Source: Tipula vernalis (Eukaryota; Arthropoda; Insecta; Diptera; Tipulidae). From it: a stretch of DNA of 64,000 nt. The notes beneath the pieces were generated by a model. The model did no database searches. It saw only the letters and a list, made by a program, of their open reading frames with translations, and was not told the origin of the DNA. The position numbers and the translations under genes are program-made. The DNA lies in the NCBI GenBank assembly GCA_958295665.1, contig OY282560.1, positions 143,026,091 through 143,090,090 of the forward strand. Reading direction: 5' to 3'. Shown here in pieces: positions 23,777-34,230 of this stretch (position 1 is its first letter; each line of letters starts with the position of its first letter).

Positions 23777-25209
23777 GTTAAATTGCCGAGTCCAGTCGAT
23801 CAGTTGCTCTTTTATTATTTGCTTTTTTCTATAATGCTATGGTCACAAAACCATTTTGAACTTAAGAGTCATTCAAAATCTTATAAGTTTTTAATAGATT
23901 TTTGAGATTTGGAATTTGAAATAATACAAAAATGCCATATTGCCACTTAAACGACAGTACAATCTCCGTAAGCAACTTTAAAGGAGACATCGTTTATAGT
24001 AATAGAAGTAAACATTTAGATGGACATGTTTTAATTTAATATCATAATGAAACAATAAAAATCGGCGAATCAACTTTTACGAACAGAGAAGCAAGGACAT
24101 ACATCCCAAGAATTGCCACCGGTACTAAAAGGAAATATAACGGAAAAAAGCGTCAAAATTGACCCAGGATACTTACATAACTTGTATCTTTTCTGACCTA
24201 CGAGAGAAGTTAACACCACCAATAATGTCGAATCAACACAACGTGTGTTGTACTTTTTATGAAATTCTTTTTGAGTAATTTCCCATATATTTTATGCAAC
24301 TTCAACTATTTTTATTGTATAAAATGATAGAATATGTTTGTAGTAGTTTAGTTTTTAAGTTTGATCTTGACAAATAAAGTAATTTTTTTTAAGTAAACTC
24401 GCACATATCTCGTTAACTTTCATGTACTAAATGCAAAATGTATTTATTGTTTCCATGCAATTCAAAAATGAAATAATTGGTTTATGATAGCTAAAATTTT
24501 ACTCCTATAATAATTGAAAATGACGTGAGAAAATCGCACCAACGGTTATCCCTAGTTGTAAGATAAACTTTTATTCCCAGTTTAAATAAATTTCTCTTGA
24601 TGAAAATATATTAGTGGGTTTTTAAAATAGACAGTAAAATCTAAATCTAACACTAAGGATCATTTGAGTTTTTCATCAAGTATTATTATGGTAACTCTGC
24701 ACACTTGTATATGCCAGGAAAATCCAACGGATAATAAATGATAAAAAAACTACAAATTTACTGCCTAACAAGCATCAATTCTGCCATGTGTACTGGGTAG
24801 AGCCTCCTATACACACTTTCTTTTTGGAACTGGACTGATGCTGAATAGTTTTTTAAAAATGACTATCAATTTGACAAATAATTTCAATAGTTTGGTTTAT
24901 TAAAATTCTTTCTTTCCGGTAAGCCCAATTAACTTTTATTTAGATCATATTGCTTGTTCTTGCTTACACCTTAGTAAGTATATGTACACATTAAAAATGA
25001 TTTCTTTATTTTAAATCATGAATTTGTTGGCACTTCTATATTTAAAGCACATACCACTTTGTATATTTATTTAATTTATAATTTAATTTATTTTATGATT
25101 TTTCACCACCGCACGATGTGAGCGGCATGTCGCCGTGTTGAAGGTCTAGAGCGGACACTAATTCAGTTTTATTTGATTTATTTTGTTTTGTGTTTTTGTG
25201 TAAATGTAT
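23777..25209. other. Gene-free AT-rich stretch
   Basis: No recognisable coding or repeat. A GC-richer patch at about 25107-25160 directly precedes the solo LTR pair. Confidence 0.45.
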
Positions 25210-25594
25210 TGTTACGTTTTTGCCTTGTCAATCAAATTTCGTATCACTGGATTGTAAATAATACAAAATCAATTCAATTTATCACCAACGAATTTATTTA
25301 TTTAGCACAAGAATTATTACAACACAATTTCAACACAATATATTAATAAAAATTCACAAAATCACTTTATTTAATTTTGACACAATTTTACTGTACACTT
25401 ATAACTTTTATTTCCACTAAAACACTTTTTAAATCACTTTTTAATTCCTTTTTAATCTTCACACTATCACTTACCAACTAGAATAGCGTAGAAACATTTA
25501 GAACAATTTTGTCATGGAAATTCCATTTTAGTACAGTTAAAGATTGAGCTACTAATTTAACTTCTTCTATTACACACTAGGTGTCACCGTCACA
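25210..25594 (-). repeat. Solo LTR, minus orientation, internally deleted
   Basis: Read on the minus strand it begins TGTGACGGTGACACC and ends ACGTAACA. It matches the plus-oriented LTR at 25605-26100 over its whole length but lacks about 110 bases that hold the TATA box. Flanking bases GTAT and TTAT are a possible degraded 4-base target duplication. No internal retrotransposon sequence is attached. Confidence 0.75.
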
Positions 25595-25604
25595 TTATAA
25601 ATAT

Positions 25605-26100
25605 TGTGACGGTGACACCTAGGGTGTGATAGAATAAGTTAAATTAATAACTCAATGTTTTACTGTACTAAAATGGAATTTTCCATGATAAAACAGTTCT
25701 AAATGTTTCTATACTATTAGTACTGGAAAAGTAATGTGCTTTCTAGAAGTTTGGTTTGTGTATATAAAAAGGCGAACGAAATCAAATTGGATTATTCGAA
25801 TTTGGAACGCGATAGTGTAAACTTGTAAGAATTATTAGTAGTATTTGGTAAGTGATAGTGTGAAGATTAAAAAGGAATTAGAAAGTGATTTAAAAAGTGT
25901 TTTAGTGGAAATAAAAATTATAAGTGTATAGTAAAATTGTGCAAAAATATAATAAGCGATTTTGCGAATTTTTATTAATAAACTGTGTTGTAATAATTCT
26001 TGTCTTAACTAATTAAATTCGTTGGTGATAAATTAAATTGATATTGAATTATTCACAATCCAGTGATACGAACCTTAATTGACAAGGCAAAGACGTAACA
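25605..26100 (+). repeat. Solo LTR, plus orientation, 496 bp
   Basis: Begins TGTGACGGTGACACCTAG, holds TATATAAAAAGGCG at about 25761 (a TATA box) and ends GACGTAACA. ATAT on both sides (25601-25604 and 26101-26104) is a 4-base target duplication as made by Ty3/Gypsy integrases. The internal region was presumably lost by LTR-LTR recombination. Confidence 0.8.
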
Positions 26101-26104
26101 ATAT

Positions 26105-26432
26105 TAAAATTACATTTAGCTAAATTTAAGTTACTTGTATTGTGTGGTGTGTTATATTCTTAAAACCCCTAATTTTGTAAATTTGCTAGATACAAGTTCA
26201 AATATTCATTTTAAAATGTGTTGGACATATCTTTGAAGTTTTTGTATTTTAAATTTAGAGCTATGTTACACGTCTTTCAGTGCAACTTTTAATATAGACT
26301 TGCTCAAAGCATCTATAACCCATCTTTTTGTGAAAGCATCTATCAAATCAAACCATTTATTGCTCTTAACTCATCATATTAAGACTGTAGTTTTAAGCGC
26401 ATACACACGACTGAAGATTATTTTCCTGGGGG
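26105..26432. other. Gene-free AT-rich stretch
   Basis: No coding or repeat recognised between the solo LTR and the MITE-like element. Confidence 0.4.
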
Positions 26433-26769
26433 TAGATTCTGATGAAATGACAATTTTTCGTGACATTTTGTTATTAGTACAAAATATTGTCACGGAAAAT
26501 TTGCGATTCTGATGAAATGAGTTATGACATTTTACAGCAGTTGCATTTCTAGTTTACCGCAGTTATATTTTAAGGTTATTTTAATGACATTTATCATTTT
26601 TCACAAGTGCTTGGGTTGTTTATTTACAAAAATATAAAATTTCATTAATTAACACCGACGGAAAATTTCATTGATTAACACGGGTTATAGCACCGACAAC
26701 TCGACTTTCCAATTCTGACAGCTCCGGTATTGTTATTTCGTTAACTCCGGTTTGATTTATTTGTGACTT

Positions 26770-27239
26770 ATACCATGTTTACATTATACGTACCTAATAA
26801 GTATGTACTTTTTTGCTATTTAATTATTTTTCCGCTGCAGTTCACACTAGCTTTGCGATTTGTAGTGTGAACGCATACTAAAAAAGTTTGTTATTTTGAC
26901 AGATATGCTTCTGTATTCAATTCAGTTTATGTGTTGTGAATTTCTTCTCAAACTCTATTAGATTTATCGGCAAATTATTTGATTAATTCCCGAAATTGTA
27001 TTGTAGTTTAACAAAAAACGTAATAAATTTTTGTTTTGACAACAAATATACGAATGACATTAACATATAGTTATTAGTTAGGGTTCACATTACAACGTAA
27101 TGTACTAATACTTTGTTGATACATACTTTACCGAAATATCAAAAAAGTATGTAATAAAATATTTAAATATTTAAATTTGAGTTCACAAGACGATACTTTT
27201 TTGCTACATACTTTTATTCTACTAATGTAAACGTGGTAT
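26770..27239. mobile_element. Nested MITE, about 470 bp
   Basis: Inverted ends ATACCATGTTTACATTA and TAATGTAAACGTGGTAT extend imperfectly over about 50 bases including TACTTTTTTGCTA. A partial relative with the same right end occurs at 31511-31580. It is non-coding. Confidence 0.6.
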
Positions 27240-27375
27240 TAATCAGAGTTAATTTTTTTTTAACTCTAGCTCTGAAAACAGCAAGCATTACTTTTAATTT
27301 AATTAATTTTGTAACTGCATAGAACTTACTTTAAATCTTCCCAAAATTTGCGCCACTGCGAAGCGTTTTTAGTAG

Positions 27376-27392
27376 CCCCCCCCCCCCCCCCC
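27376..27392 (+). repeat. Poly-C run of 17 bases
   Basis: An uninterrupted C homopolymer in a very AT-rich setting. Confidence 0.85.
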
Positions 27393-28079
27393 TAGCCGAT
27401 TCGCTTCCAACGCCAACTTTTCCCAATCCTTTTAAATTTTTTTATTGACATCAACGGAACTGAATCTGTGAAATAAACAAAATTTATAATTGTTTTATAA
27501 CGCTAATATTCCAAAATAATTACTGATTTTTGGCAGTTTCTAGATGATGCTCGAGAAACCCAACCACAAATTCTTTCTGAGCATTTGTTGCGTATGAAGA
27601 GGCCCATTCACACTCAATTACAGCTATATACACATTATATACATATATAAAAATAGATAAAATATTATTATATTTTAATTAAAATATAAACAATTAAAAT
27701 TTATAACATAAATTATTAAAAATTAACAAAATATACTCACACATATTTTATTTGAAATTGCAACTGACTTTTGTCACGAAAAAGCAAATCAATGACAATT
27801 TTGCTTAATTTGTCATTTTTTTTCTTGTGACATTTTGAAAAAGTCACTTCATCAGAATCGCATTTTAGAACTCACAACTATATTGTCATTTTATAGCAGT
27901 TAAAATTTTAGTACAAAGTCACAAAAAATTGTCATTTGTCATTTGTCACTTGATCGGAATCTAGGCCCTGATTCATATACCTCTCATCGAAGGGATTCGT
28001 CCATTCTTGATGACAAATATGCGGATATGCCCTAGAAAATGGTTAGATTATGGTTGTTGCAAATAATGATTCGTCTGCT

Positions 28080-28335
28080 CCGGCCGTGATGGCCCACTGC
28101 AAACTTTGGATGATTGCAATACGAAAGAAATTTTATCGATATTTCTGGCCATTTGCCGCTTTATATTCGTTTCCTTTATATTTGGTTCTGCCAAATACAA
28201 CTTTTAAGTTGGTGAGGTTGCAGTTGAATCATGTAATCCAGGTTAATGTTTATCTTTTACGTAGATGCTCTTAAAGTGTTCTCTTGAAACTTTTCAACAT
28301 TCCATCTGACTGTTGGTGCCTGTAGCCGTAGCGAC
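28080..28335 (-). pseudogene. Possible Gypsy integrase remnant
   Basis: Minus-strand translation near 28330-28260 reads YRHQQSDGMLKSFKRTL, stop, EHLRKR. This resembles the integrase motif around the catalytic glutamate in Gypsy elements (YHPQSDG..ERFNRTL), with the glutamate replaced. The following TLTWIT and downstream stops are less clear. It is a short and badly decayed match. Confidence 0.35.
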
Positions 28336-28339
28336 ACAC

Positions 28340-31300
28340 CAAGAAAGGAATAAAAGGAAATATCAAGAGGGTATTAAAAAGGATTGAAAATTCAGTTTTC
28401 AAGAATCCTATTTGTGATATTGAATTTCAATTTTTGTAACTTGTCAACCAAATCTAGCCCATTCCATAAACGCGAATTCCAGAAAAAGTTTTGAAACTTG
28501 TTGCTCCTTATAAATTTTAGTAGATTTTCTTTTAGATGTTGGAATTTAAACTAATTTTGCATACATTATCGAGCACACCATATTTTTCATTCGTTTTGGC
28601 GACATCACATCTGAACTTGTAACCAATCTCGAAACTCAGGTAAGTCTTTAATATATAAGCTGTTGCGGTTCTTTGTGAGTTGGTTAATTAGTTCTTAGTT
28701 TTTATTCTCTCTATTTCTCTATCATCCTTAAACGTACCTTTCATTTGGCACAAATTTAAAGTTTAGTTGATGTTTTTTTTGTTGTTAAATGTTAGAGTTT
28801 AGTTGCTTAATTTTAGCTCTTGCTGGTCAAATTTAGAAATTAGTTGGTCGGCCAAATTTAGAGTTCTGCCGACCCTACTTAGTGTCAAAGTGTTTATTTA
28901 TTTGTGTGACATCAAGAACTCCGCCCTCTTCATGGAGAGTTATAGTTACATGAGCTTAGGTATTCCGGCATTACTGGTTTCTCCGAAGATGGCGGTTGCG
29001 GTTACATTTTGCAGCCGTTTCTTTGAAATTTTAATTTCTGGAGATTTTTTTGGTCATTTTCTTTCCATTTTTAAGATTAATACTGAGAAAGATTATGTTA
29101 TAAATGTCATTGTTTAGAGTACACTATTTTTCCTTTTACCCTCTTAAAGTGAACGCATTTAATCAATTTAGTGGATTTATCCTGAGAATTGAACCCCAGC
29201 TTAACAAGAATTATTGTAATTTTTAAATAAGCTAGATTTAAATTTATGCGAGAAAATATGGCCAACCCATTTCGAAATTCATAGTAACTTTCATGTAAAA
29301 TTTGAATCCAGCTTATTTTAAAATTAGATTTTTTAAATTAAACTCTACAAATTTGATGTCGGCCGCATATTTCGCATTACAAAATCTATTTTAGAAAATA
29401 GGCGATATTTTATAATCCGAAAGATTATTACAGATTACAGATTACTTATTAAGTCAGAGGCGTTTACCAATTTTTTTGTATTGAATGAATTTTTTTTTTT
29501 GTATTGAATGAATTTATTTTCTAATTAATTTGCAGAAAACAAGTACTAATTAATGATGTTTTAAAGATTCGCGTTCTGTTTAACAAAATTCAGAATATAT
29601 TTTACAATCTTCATTAATATTATATATAACTTTATTACTAAAAATAAATGATGTGGCAATCTGCTATTATGCATTAAGAATCTAATTTTATTTTAACTCA
29701 AATAATAAATTTATTAAACTTTTTATCAATCGTGGTTTTATATTAATCTTAAATTTAAAACTTTTGTCAAATAGTATTCAAATTTAAAATGTTTAAATAG
29801 AATTTTATTTTATAGTCGAGCTTTGTTAAACTAAAAATTATTTTCAATTTCACAAAAAAAAAAAACAAAAAAAATTGTTTAATAACTTTTTCTGACTGGA
29901 AAGTTTTAAAAAGCTTTATTATTGATTATTATCGAACTGTTAGCAACTGTGATAAAAATTTAAATTGTACCAATTGGAAATACACAAAAATGTTGTTTTA
30001 TTCGTGTAATTCATAAAATTACTGTATTTTTTAAATAAGCTTTTAGAATGTGCCACATGAAAATTCAGAACAAATTTAATTTAATGCAAAAAAAAAACCT
30101 TTTCAATGACTTTTCCCCCTGTCATATTTTTATTTTCAATTCATTTTTTTTGTGATTTATTCATTTACAATAATAAGAATGGAATAATAATAGAGCAAAA
30201 AAGCATTGAAATAAAAAACCTAATAATCATTCTTGAATCAAGTGTGTATAGCGAATTGCATTATAATGCAATATATGGGTATACCAATTTTTTCGCTCAG
30301 CAAAATGCTAAGTATTTTCCACTCTTTATTTAGTTTTTTTTTATCTGTGTTTTTACAGTGCAGCAGATAGAAGAAGCTTACAAAAAAAAAGCAATTTCTG
30401 TTTTTTATTTTATTATTATATTCCAATTTCATTTTTTTTTTTCGATTTTCATTTCATTTCAGATATTCTAGTTTTTGTTCTCCCTTCCGAAGATGGTTAT
30501 AGTTTGAAAATTTATGAATAGAAGAATGAAGAATAAAAAAGAAATTTGGTTATAAAAATTTGATTTACGAGTATGATTTATAAAAATTCAGCGAAAAATT
30601 ATTAATAAAATGTTTATTATTTTGTTGCTGTTCATTGTTGATGTGTTTTAAAAATGTTTTGAATATTACACGAGTATAGCAGAAAAAAAATCGTTAAAAA
30701 TTTTAATGATTAACATAATTTGACAGAAAGTTATATTTTTGATTCATTGATTGGATATTATTGATATTTAGTGCGATATTGTGAATGTTTAGGCGAGGAA
30801 AGAAACAACATTACGAACGGAAGTCTGTTAATAAAAATCACTTACCATATTAAAAATACACAAAGAGTTTCTTTCGGAAATTGTTGCAAGGTCGTAGTGG
30901 GTTCCTTCTCTGTAAATGCTATCTCGTAATTAAAAGCAGTCTATAATATACGATATGCACATTTTATTTTCTATAATAAATTTAAATGCGAACAAAGTTT
31001 TTTGTTTTTTTTTTATGACTAGGAATATAATATTATGCAGAATATTATTATTTTTAATTATTGTAAAAGATACTTTTCAAAAATATATGCAAATAATGCA
31101 AAAGAATATTTCAGATCGTGGGCCGGACGAAACCTGAAGGCTTGTTATTATTTTAGTCAACCAGTTAACTAGAAAGAAGAGGAATAAAACATCGAAGGTA
31201 CGCACAATTTCTGGAAAAACTAGAGGCTAAATCAGATGAATTTACTAAATTTTCAAATATTACACGTGAGCTTAAGGTAAATTTCAAATTTCTAAAAATG

Positions 31301-31510
31301 TGTATGAAAGTGATTGCATGAAAGGGAAAGATTTTGCTAGGTTTCATATGAATTTAAATTGGCGTTGATGTTCATGAAGGGTTTTATGGAATTTATACCA
31401 AGTTTAAACCAATTTCAATAAAAGTATATAGCAAACAAGTAGCATTATGTAGGCGCAAAATAAAATACTTTATTACCTTATCGAAAACTAGAGAAAGTAT
31501 AAAAGAATTT
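28340..31510. other. Long gene-free AT-rich stretch
   Basis: Homopolymer A and T runs dominate. The 104-codon frame at 28803-29117 has no recognisable motif. A small direct repeat (TTTTGTATTGAATGAATTT) occurs twice at about 29475-29515. Nothing else supported. Confidence 0.45.
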
Positions 31511-31580
31511 TACACTGCGTTTATATTATGCTACATTTTTGCTTAATACCTTTATTCTACTTGGTGTAAACGTTGTATTA
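31511..31580 (+). repeat. Partial copy of the 26770-27239 MITE end
   Basis: TGCTACATTTTTGC, CTTTATTCTAC and GTAAACGTTGTATTA follow the same order as the right end of the nested MITE. The opposite end was not found. Confidence 0.45.
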
Positions 31581-31971
31581 TCAATTAACTTTCGCACCAA
31601 TAGTATTTTTCTGATAGTAAATACTTCTGATTGACATCTTTCCGTTATATTTATTCTTGTCAAACGCAATAACACATAATAGCCGCGTTTTTTTATTAGC
31701 TCCTGATAGCCAGCTATCGGGAATACATGAGCAATTTCTATTGAAAGTTTTGCTATTGTAAACATGTGTCGCTAGTAAACACAAAACTAAAATGTTTCCA
31801 ACCTTCATGCAGTTATATCACATTTCTTCAAAATAAAAATCGGTAGAATAAAAATATCTAAAAATCATCGGTAGATTGTTCTGTTGAATTGTTTTAATTT
31901 GTTTTATTGTTTAAAGCTGGAAAGATAAAGTATAATCGAGATCCATCATTGACAGAAAAGGGCGAAGATGA

Positions 31972-33144
31972 CCCTGTTAAAGTTAGCAAGTTAGCCAAAA
32001 GTTTCCAACCGAAAGTAAAAAGTCGTTAATACAGATTATGTTATTAACATTCCAGCCGAAAATAAACAATTTGGTGGTTGATAGCCAAAAGTAAAGAGGA
32101 AACATGGATTGTAATAAAAACTTTTGTAAATAGTCTTACGTGGAAAACTTTGTTTAACTTAGTCGTAGAAAATATCGGAAAATCAGAAGAATACACAAAA
32201 TTGCAATAAAATCAGCCTCTAGAGAGTACATCTAAAGTTGAATCGTTTTTATGTAATTTATCAATAACTATCTCAGGAAAAAAATTCAGTTCAAGTTTCC
32301 CGTGGGAAATCTCTTAAATTCGATTTTCCAAAAATCATTAGAAAATTTGGATAAAATCAGCTTCTAGAGTGTTATGCCTGTAGATGAATTGCATTGCTTC
32401 GATTTTACCAGAAACATTACAAAATTTGAATAAAATCAGCCTCTAGAGTGTTATATCTGGAGATGAATTGCATTGCACTTATCAATCGCTATTGCAGAAA
32501 GAAAATTCAGTTCAATTTTCCCGTTGAAAATCTCCTGAAATTTAAAATTTTGTAAAATCGATTTTTCCGAGTTTTCCCACGGGAAACTCTAACTAATTGG
32601 TTTTCCTGCGATAGCTATTGACAAGTCACATCAACATAACCCATCTCCAGTCAAAACACTCTGAAGGCTGATTTTATTCATCCATTTCTTACCTTCGGCT
32701 GGAAACTTTTTTGAATTTTCCGAGGTTTCCCACGGGAAACTTGAACTGAATTTTTTTCCTACGATAGCTATTGACAAGTCACATCAATGCAATCCATCTC
32801 CAGACATAACACTCTAGAGGCTGATTTTATACAAATTTTCTAATGATTTTTGGAAAATCGAATTTTTCGAGGTTTCCCACGGGAAACTTGAACAGAATTT
32901 TTTCATTCGATAGCTATTAACAAATCGCATAAAAACGATTCAACTTCAGATATATACTCTAGCGGCTGATTTTATTCCAATTTTGTGGATTCTTCTGATT
33001 TTCCGATATTTTCCACGACAAGGTTAAACAAAGTTTTCTACGTAAGACTATTTACAAAAATTTTTTTTTTAATCCATGTATCCTATTTACTTTCGGCTGA
33101 TAACTACCAAATTTTTTATTTTCGGCTGGAATGTTAATAACATA
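31972..33144. mobile_element. Foldback transposon, about 1.17 kb
   Basis: Two arms of nearly 600 bases are inverted copies about a centre near 32560. Outer parts share ATGTTATTAACATTCCAGCC with its complement, and GTAAATAGTCTTACGT with its complement. Inside each arm a subrepeat recurs with strings such as AAAATCAGCCTCTAGAGTGT, GAAATTCAGTTCAA-like and CCCACGGGAAACT. No protein is encoded. The left-end sequence recurs at 63902-64000, so it is a dispersed family. Confidence 0.75.
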
Positions 33145-34230
33145 AATATGTAGATGAAGTGGACATGCCTGGTACAAACTCGATTCAAAACAAATAATTA
33201 TACTGAACGCAATCTACGTATAGGTGACACAGCTTAATATCTCAGAAATTTGTACTCCAGTTCGGCATATTATGCTCAAAACCCAAGTTATATGAGGGAT
33301 AATACTGATCCAAAATCGCCGCTCGAAGAGTAAAATGATTTTTCTTTCACTAAGTTTAGAATTAAATAAATAAATTAATTTTATTATTTTAAAGTTCAGT
33401 TGTGGCAAAAATATTCTAAAGCAGAACTATTTGCTTGGAAGGCTTACGGTGAAGGTGTTGATGTACACCCGGTAGCTGAGCCAACTAAATTAGAATTGCA
33501 AGAAATAACAAAGAACAAGAAAATGACAAAAATACCAGATACAATCTATCCGGAACTGATAAAAAAACGCGGCTAATATTAATGTTGCCTCCTTTTAACT
33601 AATTGTAATTCCTGATTATACCGTCATTCCTACAATTTTCTTATTCTCATGTTTCGAAAATTCATTTTTGTTTTCAATAATTTACAATTTTTTTATATTA
33701 TGGTTTTTGCCACTTCGAACCGAATGTCTAAACCAATATTTTCAATACATTTTGGCAAGATTATTACTTACCTGCCAATTCTTTGCTTTCTCAAAGTTGA
33801 ATTTTACCCGATCGCAGAAAATATTAAATATAAAGGTTACAGAATCGAAAAATCGTTTAAATTTAAAAAATATCGTAAATAAAAAGAATCTCGGCAATTA
33901 CAGTTTACATGAAACGAACCAAGTCCTATTAGATAATTGTAAATATCGCTTTTCTAAACGAATCTTTTCAATTGTAAAAACCAAAAACTCTAAAAACGGA
34001 ATTAACCAGGCGGAATTTATTCAAACCGGTTCCGACAGGCCGCAATTACATATATTGGTTATAAGCTGACTGATACGATTATAGTAAGGGAAAAACTCGG
34101 CTTAATCAATAATAGAACAGATCAAATCAGGTTAGTATTATTGAATGATGAAGCTGTTATTCTATCCTATGGTATAACCGCAGGTTTACATTTTGAAAAT
34201 TTTGAAATGTTGCCAAGTTATGATTGAAAA
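33145..34230 (+). other. Stretch with possible decayed plus-strand coding
   Basis: Besides the exon candidate at 33397-33575, plus-strand frames at about 33890-34069 (NLGNYSLHETNQVLLDN) and 34071-34226 (TDTIIVREKLGLINNRTDQI) are less AT-biased than their surroundings. They cannot be joined into one gene with confidence, and no family is recognised. Confidence 0.25.
33397..33575 (+). CDS. Candidate last exon, 58 residues, unknown
   Basis: After a pyrimidine-rich TTTTATTATTTTAAAGTTCAG comes an open frame reading LWQKYSKAELFAWKAYGEGV, DVHPVAEPTKLELQEITKN, KKMTKIPDTIYPELIKKRG and a stop. Composition is protein-like and clearly different from the surrounding AT-rich sequence. Upstream exons were not identified, and it has no ATG before residue 40. 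It may be a terminal exon of a host gene, or a remnant of a mobile element. No family is recognised. Confidence 0.3.

Larger units (their letters stand above)
26433..27963. mobile_element. MITE-like element with imperfect inverted ends
   Basis: The left end (TAGATTCTGATGAAATGACA) and the right end (TGTCACTTGATCGGAATCTA) are inverted copies. Each end carries a second GATTCTGATGAA copy further in (about 26502 and 27860) and several TGACA/TGTCA strings. No transposase is present. A different MITE is nested inside (26770-27239). Confidence 0.55.

Noticed and set aside
28803..29117. 104-codon open frame as a gene
   Set aside because: No motif, no splice or promoter context, and composition typical of AT-rich chance frames.
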